A model generated the notes under the pieces. It was not told where the DNA came from, searched no databases, and worked only from the letters and a program-made list of their open reading frames with translations. Below are positions 63,684 through 64,000 of a stretch of 64,000 bases of DNA, in pieces. The DNA lies in the NCBI GenBank assembly GCA_937139605.1, contig CAKZQG010000044.1, positions 1-64,000 on the forward strand, read 5' to 3'. The position numbers and the translations under genes were made by a program. Numbering within the stretch: the stretch's first letter is position 1; each line of letters opens with the position of its first letter. The stretch is from an uncultured bacterium. Its GTDB lineage: Bacteria; DRYD01.

Positions 63684-64000
63684 TTAGAAATCTATTTTTT
63701 CAGAGACACTTTTAGGATTAAGGAAAAACAATAAATAATCTGGGCCACCAGCTTTTGAGTTAGTTCCACTAAACTTAAATCCCCCAAATGGATGAACCCC
63801 GACAATAGCACCCGTACATTTCCTGTTTATATACAAATTCCCACAATAAAACTCATTCTTAGCTTTATTAATATTAAACCTATTTTGACTAAAAACCGCA
63901 CCAGTTAAACCATATTCTACACTATTAGCTATACTAATAGCCTCATCAAAATCAGAATATTTCATAACCGCTAAAACAGGACCAAAAATCTCTTCTTGCG
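63684..64000 (-). CDS. Aldehyde dehydrogenase, L-glutamate gamma-semialdehyde (P5C) type, 3' part
   Basis: The last 105 residues of an aldehyde dehydrogenase; the 5' part lies beyond the window edge, and the frame is open to base 64000 ([16 protein letters not shown]...). [12 protein letters not shown] and the C-terminal [25 protein letters not shown] are characteristic of 1-pyrroline-5-carboxylate dehydrogenases of proline/arginine/ornithine catabolism, which agrees with amino-acid fermentation. The catalytic Cys and Glu are outside the window. Confidence 0.88.
   Translation of the reverse strand, partial: QEEIFGPVLAVMKYSDFDEAISIANSVEYGLTGAVFSQNRFNINKAKNEFYCGNLYINRKCTGAIVGVHPFGGFKFSGTNSKAGGPDYLLFFLNPKSVSEKIDF

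Overview
The window is one contiguous piece of a strongly AT-rich bacterial chromosome (about a quarter G+C by eye). Gene density is high, operons are tight with many 1 to 40 base overlaps, and no phage genes or intact IS element are visible. The organism looks like a diderm: it has heptose-type LPS genes (gmhA, a GT9 heptosyltransferase-like gene) and an outer-membrane barrel ending in Phe. It is flagellated (FlgF/FlgG-type rod protein, FliK-like protein, flagellar-type transglycosylase), has type IV pilus or type II secretion parts (PilC/GspF, a prepilin), and ferments amino acids (D-lysine 5,6-aminomutase alpha, 3,5-diaminohexanoate dehydrogenase, a pyrroline-5-carboxylate-type dehydrogenase, PPDK). 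The polyamine genes could fit a thermophile. I cannot name the lineage from the sequence alone.

Layout. 1-3.1 kb (+): zinc or manganese uptake (outer-membrane protein, binding protein, permease; no ATPase in view). 3.2-6.2 kb (-): flagellar operon. 6.3-11.9 kb (-): ribF, HIT protein, a structured GC-rich spacer, rsmI, two orphan genes, superoxide dismutase, M42 peptidase. 12.1-16.3 kb (+): a cassette of three unfamiliar proteins, the first a secreted EF-hand protein. 16.3-21.4 kb (+): polyamine genes (speD/H, speE, an arginase-fold ureohydrolase) interleaved with rpmE, the lysine-fermentation gene kdd, an orphan gene and a comF homologue. 21.4-28.1 kb: pilC, rplJ-rplL, a cytosolic clostripain-like protease with a small membrane protein, GT9, an SDR epimerase, and several spacers that share a degenerate dispersed element.

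28.1-36.6 kb (-) is the most accessory-looking stretch. It holds a repeat-containing glycine-zipper protein, a type IIG-like adenine methyltransferase broken by a one-base frameshift, a winged-helix fragment ending in a minisatellite, and a PLD-nuclease/SNF2-type helicase fusion. Together these look like a DNA-modification and restriction (defence) module. 36.6-64 kb (-) is mostly core: uvrA, PPDK, rpsO, gatC, tRNA-Leu, a glycosyltransferase, a nitrilase, a histidine kinase, a prepilin, acylphosphatase, a FeoB membrane part without its G domain, a PASTA protein, infC (with an AUU start), alr, gmhA, kamD, a 1308-residue S55-peptidase/beta-propeller protein, surE, a helical-repeat protein, tRNA-Ser and the 3' end of an aldehyde dehydrogenase gene.

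Threads worth following: a shared upstream motif in front of the flagellar operon and three lineage-specific genes, including two proteins without signal peptides; a GC-rich spacer with three crossing complementary pairs; a family of about 150-base intergenic elements next to feoB, GT9 and comF; and a short leader ORF ahead of the polyamine operon.
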